Assembly: GCA_964646885.1 (NCBI GenBank)
Contig: CAZYFM010000001.1
Span: forward strand, 1-64,000
Length of the DNA: 64,000 nucleotides
Source of the DNA: SZUA-430 sp964646885
GTDB taxonomy: Bacteria > Pseudomonadota > Alphaproteobacteria > Micropepsales > Micropepsaceae
Reading direction: 5' to 3'
Program-made: the position numbers and the translations under genes
Part shown: positions 42,925 through 51,035 of the stretch, one piece after another
Numbering within the stretch: the stretch's first letter is position 1
Layout: each line of letters starts with the position of its first letter
Notes under the pieces: model-generated
Told to the model about the DNA's origin: nothing
Seen by the model: the letters and a program-made list of their open reading frames with translations, nothing else
Databases searched by the model: none

Positions 42925-44994
42925 GTGGCCATCGACATTGTCTTCGTCCCGCACGTTTCAGACGCCACGCTGCTGGCGCTGATCGCGCTGTCGGTGGCCC
43001 TCGTGGGCGCAGGAGCGCTGCTGCGCGCACCAGGCATCATCTGGCGCACCATCGCCATGGCAGGTGCAATCCTGGTCCTGGCCAACCCCTCGATCATCGA
43101 GGAAGAGCGGCGCGGACTTCCCGACGTGGCCGTGATCATTGCCGACCAGTCCCAGAGCCAGGCCATCGGCGACCGCTCGCGCCTTGTCACTGAAACCGTC
43201 GCAAAGCTGCGCGAGAAGCTCTCGGCCGAGAAGGATCTCGAGGTGCGGGTCGTCAACGTGTCGGAGCGGCAGAACCGCTCCAATGACGGTGGGACCAGCC
43301 TCATCGGCCCGATGAAGGAAGCCCTCGCCGACGTTCCGCCGGATCGCATCGGTGGCGCCATCCTCGTGACGGATGGACAGGTGCATGATGTGCCGGCTCA
43401 GGCCGCAGCCGATGTGGGCTATCCGGTGCATGCCCTTCTGACCGGCGCCCCCGACGAACGGGACCGCAAGCTGACGGTCCTTCAGGCACCGCGCTTCGGT
43501 ATCGTCAATGAACCCGTGAAGTTCACCTTCCGCGTCGACGACTTTGGCACGGACACACCCGTCGCTTCCAATGTCGAGGTACGCATCGACGGCAAGCTCG
43601 TTGAAACCGTGACCGCAAAGTCAGGCGAGGACACGGCGCTTGAATTGCGGCTGCCGCACGGCGGCGAGAACGTCATCGAGTTGGGCGTCGAGGAAGGTCC
43701 GCGCGAACTCACCCTGCTCAACAACAGGGCCGCGGTAGTCACCACCGGCATCCGGGACCAGCTCAAGGTCCTGCTGGTGTCCGGAGAACCGCACGCGGGC
43801 GAACGCACGCTGCGCAACCTTCTCAAGGCAGACCCGTCGGTCTCCCTCGTTCACTTCACGATTCTCCGCCCGCCCGAGAAACAGGACGGCACGCCTGTCG
43901 ACGAGCTCTCGCTGATTGCCTTCCCGACCCGCGAGCTGTTCGACGAAAAGCTGGGCGAGTTCAACCTGATCATCTTCGATCGCTACCAGCGTCGCGGTAT
44001 CCTGCAGCTGGCCTACTACGAGAACATTGCGCGCTACGTCGAGAACGGCGGCGCGCTGCTCGTGACATCGGGACCTGAGTACGCAACGCCTTACAGCCTC
44101 TATCGCTCGCCGGTCTCCTCGATCCTCCCCGCCGAGCCGCTGGAGGACGTGATCGAGCAGGGATTCAAGCCGCGCCTCACGGAACAGGGACTGAAGCACC
44201 CTGTCACCGCAGGCCTCCCGGGTTCCAACACCGGCAACACGCCTCCCGCCTGGGGACGCTGGTTCAGGCTGGTACAGTCATCGGTCATCAGCGGACAGAC
44301 AATCATGAGTGGCGCCGGAGACAAGCCGCTGCTCGTGCTCAATCGCGTCGGCCAGGGACGCGTGGCACTGCTCCTGTCCGATCATGCCTGGCTCTGGACC
44401 AGAGGCTTTGAAGGTGGTGGCCCGCAGGCCGAATTGCTCAGGCGCCTTGCGCACTGGCTGATGCAGGAACCCGACCTTGAGGAAGAGCGGCTGCATGGAT
44501 CAGTCTCGGGCAATCGCCTGCTCATCAACCGCCGTACCATGGCCGAGAAGGCATCAAGCGTCGAAGTCACTTTCCCGTCCGGCCGGAAGGAAACCGTTTC
44601 GCTGACGGCTGCAGAAGATGGCAGCTTCGCCGGCACGCTCAAGGCCGAGGAGATGGGGCTCTACCGCCTGCGCGACGGAAAGCTGAGCGCCGTCGCGGCC
44701 GCTGGTCCCCTCAACCCGAAGGAACTGTCCGACGTCCGGGCGACGGAGACGTTGCTCTCGCCTTTCATCACGGCGAACCGAGGTGGCATCAGCTGGATCC
44801 GGAAGGATGGCATTCCGGAAATCCGCCGCACGAAGCCGGGCCGCAACGCTGCTGACAGTGGATGGATGGGACTGCAGGCCAACGAGGCTTACGCGGTAAG
44901 CTCCACGCGGCAGACTCCCCTCTTCCATCCGGCGCTGGCGCTGCTGATGGTGATCGGCGGCCTACTTGCCGGCTGGCGGCGTGAAGGACGCTAG
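42925..44994 (+). CDS. Membrane protein with VWA-like and class I glutamine amidotransferase-like domains
   Basis: The 689-residue product starts at a GTG (MAIDIVFVPHV) with two membrane helices, a VWA-like domain (about 60-180, with VIIADQSQSQA and ILVTDGQVHD) and a central GATase1-like domain (about 260-530). A last helix lies at about 660-682. The nucleophile Cys of real amidotransferases is not evident, so that domain is probably structural. It closes the MoxR operon, and its last 33 bp overlap the convergent acetyltransferase gene. Confidence 0.8.
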   Translation: MAIDIVFVPHVSDATLLALIALSVALVGAGALLRAPGIIWRTIAMAGAILVLANPSIIEEERRGLPDVAVIIADQSQSQAIGDRSRLVTETVAKLREKLSAEKDLEVRVVNVSERQNRSNDGGTSLIGPMKEALADVPPDRIGGAILVTDGQVHDVPAQAAADVGYPVHALLTGAPDERDRKLTVLQAPRFGIVNEPVKFTFRVDDFGTDTPVASNVEVRIDGKLVETVTAKSGEDTALELRLPHGGENVIELGVEEGPRELTLLNNRAAVVTTGIRDQLKVLLVSGEPHAGERTLRNLLKADPSVSLVHFTILRPPEKQDGTPVDELSLIAFPTRELFDEKLGEFNLIIFDRYQRRGILQLAYYENIARYVENGGALLVTSGPEYATPYSLYRSPVSSILPAEPLEDVIEQGFKPRLTEQGLKHPVTAGLPGSNTGNTPPAWGRWFRLVQSSVISGQTIMSGAGDKPLLVLNRVGQGRVALLLSDHAWLWTRGFEGGGPQAELLRRLAHWLMQEPDLEEERLHGSVSGNRLLINRRTMAEKASSVEVTFPSGRKETVSLTAAEDGSFAGTLKAEEMGLYRLRDGKLSAVAAAGPLNPKELSDVRATETLLSPFITANRGGISWIRKDGIPEIRRTKPGRNAADSGWMGLQANEAYAVSSTRQTPLFHPALALLMVIGGLLAGWRREGR

Positions 44995-45519
44995 TCCTGC
45001 GCCGATGGCGTGCTGGGGTTCATCGACGCCTGGCTTGCACAGTTCGCCCGTGACACCCTCAAGCGCCCCTGGCACGAGCTCAAGTCCGAGCACGCGATTG
45101 TAGTCGACAGGTCCTGGCATCCTGATGCGGCCCGGCGGAAGGATGCGCGCAAAGCCGGCGCGCGCATAGTAGGCTTCATCACCCACCAGCACGACGATGC
45201 GATGACCGAGCTCCTTTGCGCGGGCGAGGCTCGCCTGCATGAGCTGCAGCGCAAAGCCCTGTCCCTGAAGGTCCGCGCGCACGGCAATCGGACCCAGCAT
45301 GATAGCAGGTGTACCGGAAATACTCACGGGCCAGTAGCGGACCGTACCCGCAACCTTGCCATCCACCTCGACAACGAAACCGAGTGCACTGATCGCCTTC
45401 ACTCCCTCACGCAGGCGATAGGCACTCTTGGCAAAGCGCCCCGGCCCGAACGCGTCCGAGACAAGCCGGTCCACCGCAGCCGAATCAGCGGCAACCTCCT
45501 GACGAACCACAGCCGCCAT
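44962..45519 (-). CDS. GNAT family N-acetyltransferase
   Basis: The 185-residue product has the acetyl-CoA loop region LGPIAVRADLQGQGFALQLM, followed by GDEAYYARAGF, typical of YhbS-like GNAT enzymes. The substrate is unknown. The ATG at 45519 shares its A with the DUF1003 stop (TGATG), and a GTG lies just before it. The 3' end overlaps the last MoxR-operon gene by 33 bp. Confidence 0.88.
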   Translation of the reverse strand: MAAVVRQEVAADSAAVDRLVSDAFGPGRFAKSAYRLREGVKAISALGFVVEVDGKVAGTVRYWPVSISGTPAIMLGPIAVRADLQGQGFALQLMQASLARAKELGHRIVVLVGDEAYYARAGFARILPPGRIRMPGPVDYNRVLGLELVPGALEGVTGELCKPGVDEPQHAIGAGLASFTPPAGK

Positions 45520-46070
45520 CACGCGCCCTGTTTCTTGGAAAGCTCGGCGAGCAGGCGCGCCATCTCTTCCTGGCGTTCCAGCAGGCGCAGCAGCATCTCG
45601 GACTGGAGGTGGTCGACCTTCTCGTGGAGCGCCATGATCTCGAGCTCCGCCTTCAGGTTGACTTCATAGTCATGCTGCGCCGCCGCACGATCCTTGGAGG
45701 ACTGCCGGTTCTGGGACATCATGATGATCGGCGCCTGCAGCGCTGCCAGCATCGACAGCAGCAGGTTCAGGAAGATGAAGGGATAGGGATCAAAGGCGCC
45801 CGAAATCAGGATCAGCGTGTTCGTCCCGGTCCACGCGAACAGGACGAAGACGAAGATCGAGATGAAGGTCCAGGAACCGCCAAACTCGGCGACCTTGTCG
45901 GCCAGCCACTGGCCAAAGGTCTCCTTCTGGTCCATCTCGTGCGAGACATCCCGGGACACCACGGTGCGGTCCGAGACGTGCTTGAGGATACGCCGCCGCT
46001 TCTCGGACGAGTGATCCGTGCCAAGGCCAAGCTTCTGTTCTATGCGCTGAACCCAGCCATGCATCTGCAT
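45519..46070 (-). CDS. DUF1003 domain-containing membrane protein
   Basis: The 183-residue product has the DUF1003 pattern: a basic N-terminal part, two membrane helices (about 67-85 with GGSWTFISIFVFVLFAW, and 95-115) and a C-terminal amphipathic helical region with heptad-like Leu and Glu. Its function is unknown. Members are often annotated as CorA-like or cyclic-nucleotide-associated without proof. The stop overlaps the GNAT start, so the two are coupled. Confidence 0.88.
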   Translation of the reverse strand: MQMHGWVQRIEQKLGLGTDHSSEKRRRILKHVSDRTVVSRDVSHEMDQKETFGQWLADKVAEFGGSWTFISIFVFVLFAWTGTNTLILISGAFDPYPFIFLNLLLSMLAALQAPIIMMSQNRQSSKDRAAAQHDYEVNLKAELEIMALHEKVDHLQSEMLLRLLERQEEMARLLAELSKKQGA

Positions 46071-46212
46071 CTCGTACGCTCCTTGCCCGGAATCGGTAGC
46101 CCCGCAATAACGCCACCCGCGCCAAAAAACAAACTTCTTGTGGGGGCTGGAACCGGGAAACGCCGCTCGCTAACGTAGGCCATGTCCGGAATTGCTGAAG
46201 GGATTGAAAGAC

Positions 46213-47130
46213 ATGGGAATGCTTGACGGAAAGGTCGTGCTCGTCACCGGTGGTGCGAACGGCATTGGCAAGGAATGCGCCCTGCTGGCGGCACGCGAGG
46301 GCGCCAGCGTCGTGGTGAACGATCTGGGTGGTTCGGTGGCGGGCGGCGATGAAGGTTCCGCCGGCCCCGCGGAGATGGTCGCGCGCGAGATCATCGCGGC
46401 CGGCGGCAAGGCCGTATCCAACTCCGACTCGATCACGAACCGCGCAGGCGTGAAGCGGATGATCGAGCAGGCCAAGGACAGCTTCAAGGGTCTCCACGCA
46501 ATCATCAATCCCGCCGGCATCCTGCGCGATACGATGTTCCACAAGATGGACGACAAGGACTGGGACATGGTGATCGATGTCCACCTGAACGGCGCCTACA
46601 ACGTATGCCGCGCCTCCATCGAGCACTTCCGCGAGCAGCAGGATGGCGCCTACGTGCTGTTCACCTCGACCAGCGGCATCATCGGCAATATCGGCCAGGC
46701 CAACTATGCCGCCGCGAAGATGGGCGTGGCAGGCCTGTCGCGCATCATCTCGATGGAAGGCGCACCGAAGAATGTCCGCTCAAACATCATCGCGCCCTTT
46801 GCCTGGTCGCGCATGATTGCCACGATCCCGATAAAGGACGAAGCATCGGCCAAGCGCGTTGAACGCATGCGCAACCACATGCGTGCCGACCAGGTCGCCC
46901 AGCTCGCCATCGCGCTGATCGCGCCCCAGTCGAAGGACGTCACGGGACAGGTCTTCGTCGCCCGCGGCAACGAGATATTCCTGATGTCCCAATCGCGCCC
47001 GCTGCGCGGCATGACGCGCATGGAAGGCTGGACACCCGAGACGATCTGCAACCATGCCTTCCCCGCCATGAAGCCCCAGATGTACGACACCGGTGCGACG
47101 GTGTCGGTGTTCGGCTGGGATCCGGTGTGA
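46213..47130 (+). CDS. Short-chain dehydrogenase, MFE-2 hydroxyacyl-CoA dehydrogenase type
   Basis: The 305-residue product has TGGANGIG, NPAGILRD, the Ser in FTSTSG and the catalytic YAAAK. The long family-specific C terminus (IIAPFAWSRM and onward) resembles the dehydrogenase unit of peroxisomal multifunctional enzyme type 2, without a hydratase or SCP domain. It probably oxidises a (3R)-hydroxyacyl-CoA or related alcohol. The ATG at 46213 is chosen over an upstream TTG. It ends in a GTGA overlap with the Fe-alcohol dehydrogenase gene. Confidence 0.85.
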   Translation: MGMLDGKVVLVTGGANGIGKECALLAAREGASVVVNDLGGSVAGGDEGSAGPAEMVAREIIAAGGKAVSNSDSITNRAGVKRMIEQAKDSFKGLHAIINPAGILRDTMFHKMDDKDWDMVIDVHLNGAYNVCRASIEHFREQQDGAYVLFTSTSGIIGNIGQANYAAAKMGVAGLSRIISMEGAPKNVRSNIIAPFAWSRMIATIPIKDEASAKRVERMRNHMRADQVAQLAIALIAPQSKDVTGQVFVARGNEIFLMSQSRPLRGMTRMEGWTPETICNHAFPAMKPQMYDTGATVSVFGWDPV

Positions 47131-48269
47131 CGGGCACGGTCACGATCAGCGCACTGCCGCAGGAACGGGTGCACTTCAATGCATCCGTTCGTGACGCGCT
47201 GGAGCGCGAGCTCGCAGCACTGGGCAGCCGGCGCATCTTCCTGGCAACGTCTCGAACGCTCAGGCGCGAGACGGCAGCCGTGTCGCTCATCACGGGAACA
47301 CTGGGCAGTCGCTGCGTGGCCATCTTCGACGGCATCGCGGAACATTCGGAACTCGAAAGCGTTGCGGCCGCGCTGCGTGAGGCGCGGCGCGTCAACGCCG
47401 ACCTTCTCGTGGGCGTGGGCGGCGGCTCCATCATCGACGCCCTGAAAATCGTCCAGTTCGGCCTTGCGACTGGCGCGGCGACGGTCGATGAACTCCTGGC
47501 GCAGGGAAAGCTCAAGCCACAGGTAGGCAACGGCATCCGCCAGCTCGCCATTCCCACCACACTGTCCGGTGCCGAGACGACGCCAGCCGGTGGAGGGACC
47601 GATGGCAAGCGCGGCATCAAGCTGGGCTTCGCGAGCCCGTTCCTCGTACCCGTCAGTGTGATCTATGACCCGGCCCTGGGAGCCCTGTCCCCGGAATGGC
47701 TCTGGCTGTCCTCCGCCCTGCGCGGCGTCGACCATTGTTGTGAAGGGCTGCTCGCGAGAAGCGCCAGCCTTGTCAGCGATGCGAACCTGCTGCAGGCCCT
47801 CCGGATCTTCTCCACCACGCTGCGTCGCACGAAGCTTGTACCCGGCGACCCGCAAGCCCGCAGCGACGCGCAGATGGCGGCCTGGCTCGCCTGCACCGGT
47901 TCCTTCAGGGCTGGCTCCGGCGCAAGCCACGGCATTGGCTACATCCTCGGCGGGCGCTATGGCGTCCACCACGGCCATGGCAGCTGCATCATGCTTCCCC
48001 ATGTTCTGCGCTGGAATGAGCCCGTGACCTCTGAACGGCAGAAGCTCATCAGCGAAGCCATGGGGCGACCGTCGATGTCAGCGGGAGATGCCGTCGCCGG
48101 GCTCGTGGCGGACCTTGGCCTGCCCGCGCGCCTGCGGGACGTCGGTATCACCAGGGACATGCTGCCGCGTATCGCGGAAGAGGCCGCCACGCATCCCGTG
48201 GTGCGAACCAATCCGCGCGAGATCAATGGCAGCCGCGACGTGCTCCAGATCCTCGAACACGCCTGGTAG
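47127..48269 (+). CDS. Iron-containing alcohol dehydrogenase family protein
   Basis: The 380-residue product has the dinucleotide motif GVGGGSIIDALK and IPTTLSGAETTPAGG. The metal ligands fall in GVDHCCEG and GASHGIGYILGGRYGVHHGHG. The pattern is closest to the maleylacetate reductase-like branch of the family. The substrate is unknown. Its GTG start overlaps the stop of the preceding SDR gene, so the two oxidoreductases probably act in one pathway. Confidence 0.87.
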   Translation: MTGTVTISALPQERVHFNASVRDALERELAALGSRRIFLATSRTLRRETAAVSLITGTLGSRCVAIFDGIAEHSELESVAAALREARRVNADLLVGVGGGSIIDALKIVQFGLATGAATVDELLAQGKLKPQVGNGIRQLAIPTTLSGAETTPAGGGTDGKRGIKLGFASPFLVPVSVIYDPALGALSPEWLWLSSALRGVDHCCEGLLARSASLVSDANLLQALRIFSTTLRRTKLVPGDPQARSDAQMAAWLACTGSFRAGSGASHGIGYILGGRYGVHHGHGSCIMLPHVLRWNEPVTSERQKLISEAMGRPSMSAGDAVAGLVADLGLPARLRDVGITRDMLPRIAEEAATHPVVRTNPREINGSRDVLQILEHAW

Positions 48270-48271
48270 GC

Positions 48272-48760
48272 TCACCAGTTCGTGGATCGGGGGACACCTT
48301 GAAGGAACTCCGCAAGGCGCCGTCGCGTGCCGCCCGTGGTCCCCTTCGGGAGGTCGGCTGAAGGGAAGAAACGCGCCTCGGCAATCTCGAGGACCCGCGC
48401 CTTGCCTTCGATGCTGTCCCACTCCCGCACGACATAGAGCCCGATATGATCGGACTTGTTCTCCGTCAGGCTGAGGAAGACACCATGCAGTGCCGGTTCG
48501 CCGCGCGCCGCCAGCAAGGCTTCCTCGCGCAGTTCGCGGACGGCAGCATCCACCATGGCTTCGCGCCGGTCGACGGCGCCGCCCGGAAAATGCCAGCCCG
48601 GCGCGTAGGTATGGCGGACGAGCAGCACATTGTCCTGCGCGTCCAGGACCGCCACACGCACCCCCAGGGTCAGCGGCCATCGCCCGCGCCGGGACGCCTT
48701 GAGCGCCCGGTTGTAAAGTGACGTCGCAGTGCCGACCGTTCGGCTCAGAATCGTTGCCAT
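48272..48760 (-). CDS. Nudix hydrolase
   Basis: The 162-residue product has the Nudix box GGAVDRREAMVDAAVRELREEA, which retains the REx2EE catalytic core, although the usual Gly near the end is replaced by Leu. Family members hydrolyse nucleoside diphosphates linked to other groups. The substrate cannot be predicted. It is convergent with the Fe-alcohol dehydrogenase gene, three bases away. Confidence 0.88.
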   Translation of the reverse strand: MATILSRTVGTATSLYNRALKASRRGRWPLTLGVRVAVLDAQDNVLLVRHTYAPGWHFPGGAVDRREAMVDAAVRELREEALLAARGEPALHGVFLSLTENKSDHIGLYVVREWDSIEGKARVLEIAEARFFPSADLPKGTTGGTRRRLAEFLQGVPRSTNW

Positions 48761-48781
48761 GATTGCCTCTGAACGATTCTG

Positions 48782-48797
48782 TTAATGCGCAATAAAC
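48782..48797. promoter_or_regulatory. Near-consensus CtrA site upstream of the flagellin-like gene
   Basis: TTAATGCGCAATAAAC fits TTAA-N7-TTAAC with one mismatch (TAAA for TTAA). It lies 75 bp before the flagellin-like start and 21 bp before the divergent nudix start. CtrA controls flagellar genes in many alphaproteobacteria, so the position is suggestive. Confidence 0.45.
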
Positions 48798-48872
48798 ACT
48801 GTTCAGTAAAGCGTCCCTAACCCGGAGCCCCTAATCTGCCGCATTGGATTTGCCTTGAACTGGGGATGGGAT

Positions 48873-49526
48873 ATGCCGACCAACACGAACCGCGCTGAAG
48901 CCAGGAGCCTCTTCGCATTCGCCCGCCGCGTCCTGTCGGGCACCGAAGAACCGGCACCGGCACCCGCCGAGCCCGTCGACATCCGCTCGGGCATTGACCG
49001 CGCCCTCCGCCTGACCCGCCGCACGCCCGCCACGCCCAAGACCGTCGAGGAGGCCGCCGCCCGCGCCGTGTCTGCCGTCGAGGGCACGCTGGTCGCCATC
49101 GACACGATCCATGACTACCTGCGCGAAGCACTTGACCTGACCGCATCGGCCCTCGCGGCGCCGGACGCGACCAAGCGCGCCATGATCGCCGACCGCTATG
49201 AAGAACTCCGCTCGCGCATCGACACGGTCGCCGCCGGCGCCGTGTTCGAAGGCGTGAACCTGATCGACAGCGGCCGCGACTCCATCGAGATCAAGCTGCC
49301 CGCAGCCGGCGAGCCCCGCCACTCCATCGGCCACATCACGCTGGTCGCAGGCGAGCGCGGCCTGTCGCTGAAAGCCCCTTCCGAACTCTTTTCTTCCGAT
49401 GACGAGATCGAGGTCGCCCGCCACACGCTGGTGGCAGCCCGCGAGCGCCTGTCACGCGCGGCAGAAACCTTCCTGAACCAGGCCAGCGTGCTCGCCCCGC
49501 ACCTCGGCATGACGCAGGCCGACTGA
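48873..49526 (+). CDS. Flagellin-like protein without a variable domain
   Basis: The 217-residue product has a flagellin-like central motif (RAMIADRYEELRSRIDTVAAGAVFEGVNLID, residues about 105-135) and a helical C terminus (LVAARERLSRAAETFLNQASVLAPHLG) like flagellin D1/D0. It lacks the usual conserved flagellin N terminus and any D2/D3 insert. The first 60 residues are rich in Ala, Pro and Arg. The ATG at 48873 follows GGGATGGGAT. It could be a minor filament or hook-associated protein, or a flagellin-derived regulator. Confidence 0.6.
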   Translation: MPTNTNRAEARSLFAFARRVLSGTEEPAPAPAEPVDIRSGIDRALRLTRRTPATPKTVEEAAARAVSAVEGTLVAIDTIHDYLREALDLTASALAAPDATKRAMIADRYEELRSRIDTVAAGAVFEGVNLIDSGRDSIEIKLPAAGEPRHSIGHITLVAGERGLSLKAPSELFSSDDEIEVARHTLVAARERLSRAAETFLNQASVLAPHLGMTQAD

Positions 49527-49586
49527 GCCGGCGCTTCTCTTTCCGCGCCGCATCTCCTACCCTGTCGCCCTGACCAAGAGGGCGAC

Positions 49587-50408
49587 ATGACGGCACAACA
49601 GGCAAACGCAGAGCAGATCCAGTACTGGAACGGCGTGGCAGGCCAGAAATGGGTGACGGCGCAGGACCGCCTGGACTCCATGCTCCAGCCCTTCACCGAC
49701 CGCCTCATGGCAGAAGCCGCCGTGAAGCCCGGCGAGCGCGTCCTCGACATCGGATGCGGCTGCGGCGCCACGACGGTGGCCCTCGCACAGGCGGGAGCCA
49801 AGGCAACGGGACTGGACGTATCCGAACCCATGCTCGCCCGCGCCCGTGATCGCGCCCCGGGCATTCCCTTCCTCGCATCCGACGCCGCCACGCACGCCTT
49901 CGGCGGCGACCATGACGCTCTCTTCTCGCGCTTCGGCGTCATGTTTTTCAGCGACCCGGACAACGCTTTCCTCAACATGCGCAAGGCCCTGAAGCCTGGC
50001 GGTCGCGTGGTCTTCGCCTGCTGGCGCGACTGGCGCGAGAACGAGTGGGTTCGTGTCCCCGTTTCAGCCGTGCGCCCCGTGATGCCGCCGCAGCCGCAAC
50101 TCGGCCCCGAGGACCCTGGACCCTTCTCCTTCGCCGACCTCGCCCGCGTCCGGCGAATCCTCACCCATGCGGGCTTCGACCGGATCACGATCCAGCCCTT
50201 CGACACGCCCATGGTGCTCGGCGCCACCATCGCAGACGCCACCGCCCACGTCTCCGAGATCGGCCCCGTCTCGCGCATGCTCACCGACGCGCCGGCCGAC
50301 CTCCGCGACAAGGCCCTGAATGCCCTTGGACTGGCCATGCAGCCCTACGCAGGCCGCTCGCCCGTCACCATGGGCGGCGCGGTGTGGATCGTGTCCGCGA
50401 GGAACTGA
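49587..50408 (+). CDS. Class I SAM-dependent methyltransferase
   Basis: The 273-residue product has motif I VLDIGCGCGATTVALA and the following acidic strand GLDVSEPML. DALFSRFGVMFFSDP and LKPGGRVVFACW match UbiE/Methyltransf_11-type enzymes. It is likely cytoplasmic, acting on a small molecule that I cannot name. It begins 61 bp after the flagellin-like gene and is followed by a SnoaL-like gene after 5 bp. Confidence 0.9.
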   Translation: MTAQQANAEQIQYWNGVAGQKWVTAQDRLDSMLQPFTDRLMAEAAVKPGERVLDIGCGCGATTVALAQAGAKATGLDVSEPMLARARDRAPGIPFLASDAATHAFGGDHDALFSRFGVMFFSDPDNAFLNMRKALKPGGRVVFACWRDWRENEWVRVPVSAVRPVMPPQPQLGPEDPGPFSFADLARVRRILTHAGFDRITIQPFDTPMVLGATIADATAHVSEIGPVSRMLTDAPADLRDKALNALGLAMQPYAGRSPVTMGGAVWIVSARN

Positions 50409-50413
50409 CCATC

Positions 50414-50905
50414 ATGACCCAATCCGAATTCGAAGCCCTGCTGGCCCGCTTCAGCGATGCCGCCACCGCCGGCGACGGACAGGCCTTCGCCGCCTGCTTC
50501 ACGCCCGACGGCGTCTACAACGACTACATCTACGGCCCCCACAAGGGCCACGACTCCATCGCGGACATGCTGGTGAACCTCTTCCACCGCGACGCCACGA
50601 GCTATGACTGGCGCATGTTCGACCCCGTCTGCCACGGCGACACGGGCTATGCCTGGTCGCTGTCGAAGTTCAACTCGACGATACCCGAGTTCCAGGGACG
50701 TGATGTCGTCATTGACGGCATGAGCCGCTTCCGTCTCCGCGACGGCCTGATCGCCGAGTATTGGGAAAGCGTGAACGGCGGCGTGGCCATGGTCCAGCTT
50801 GGCGTGGCCGCACCGCGCATCGAGAAGGTCCTCAGGCGCTGGGCCGGCTGGCTGCGTGACCGTCCCGAGGTCCAGGCCTATCTGGCAGGTAAACCCCGCC
50901 GCTGA
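50414..50905 (+). CDS. SnoaL/NTF2-like fold protein
   Basis: The 163-residue product has the cone-shaped NTF2-like pattern: an N-terminal helix (FEALLARFSDAATAGDGQAFAACF), DGVYNDYIYGPHKGHDSIADML and beta strands ending in MSRFRLRDGLIAEYWE. Such proteins bind or isomerise small ligands. It lies five bases after the methyltransferase gene, and the two may share a substrate. The start at 50414 marks where homology begins. The longer frame is a shadow of the upstream gene. Confidence 0.8.
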   Translation: MTQSEFEALLARFSDAATAGDGQAFAACFTPDGVYNDYIYGPHKGHDSIADMLVNLFHRDATSYDWRMFDPVCHGDTGYAWSLSKFNSTIPEFQGRDVVIDGMSRFRLRDGLIAEYWESVNGGVAMVQLGVAAPRIEKVLRRWAGWLRDRPEVQAYLAGKPRR

Positions 50906-50906
50906 C

Positions 50907-50922
50907 GTTAACGGCGCCTTAA
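50907..50922 (-). promoter_or_regulatory. CtrA consensus site upstream of motA
   Basis: On the minus strand the sequence reads TTAAGGCGCCGTTAAC, an exact match to TTAA-N7-TTAAC. On the plus strand the half-sites are TTAA at 50908-50911 and 50919-50922. It lies 114 bp before the motA start, where a CtrA-controlled promoter would be expected. Its core is palindromic, so orientation matters little. Confidence 0.65.
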
Positions 50923-51035
50923 GACTTCCCCTTGGTTTGCTTCAACGATCTTTAAGCGCTGGAAGGCATACTGCAGCCAACAAGAACCAAGACTGCGCGC
51001 ACGTACGCGTGGGGTAAGAGTCGGCTGCGCTGTAA

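Noticed and set aside
48800..48872. A sigma-54 promoter before the flagellin-like gene
   Set aside because: ATTGGATTTGCC only loosely resembles TGGCAC-N5-TTGC. The invariant GG and GC spacing is not met.
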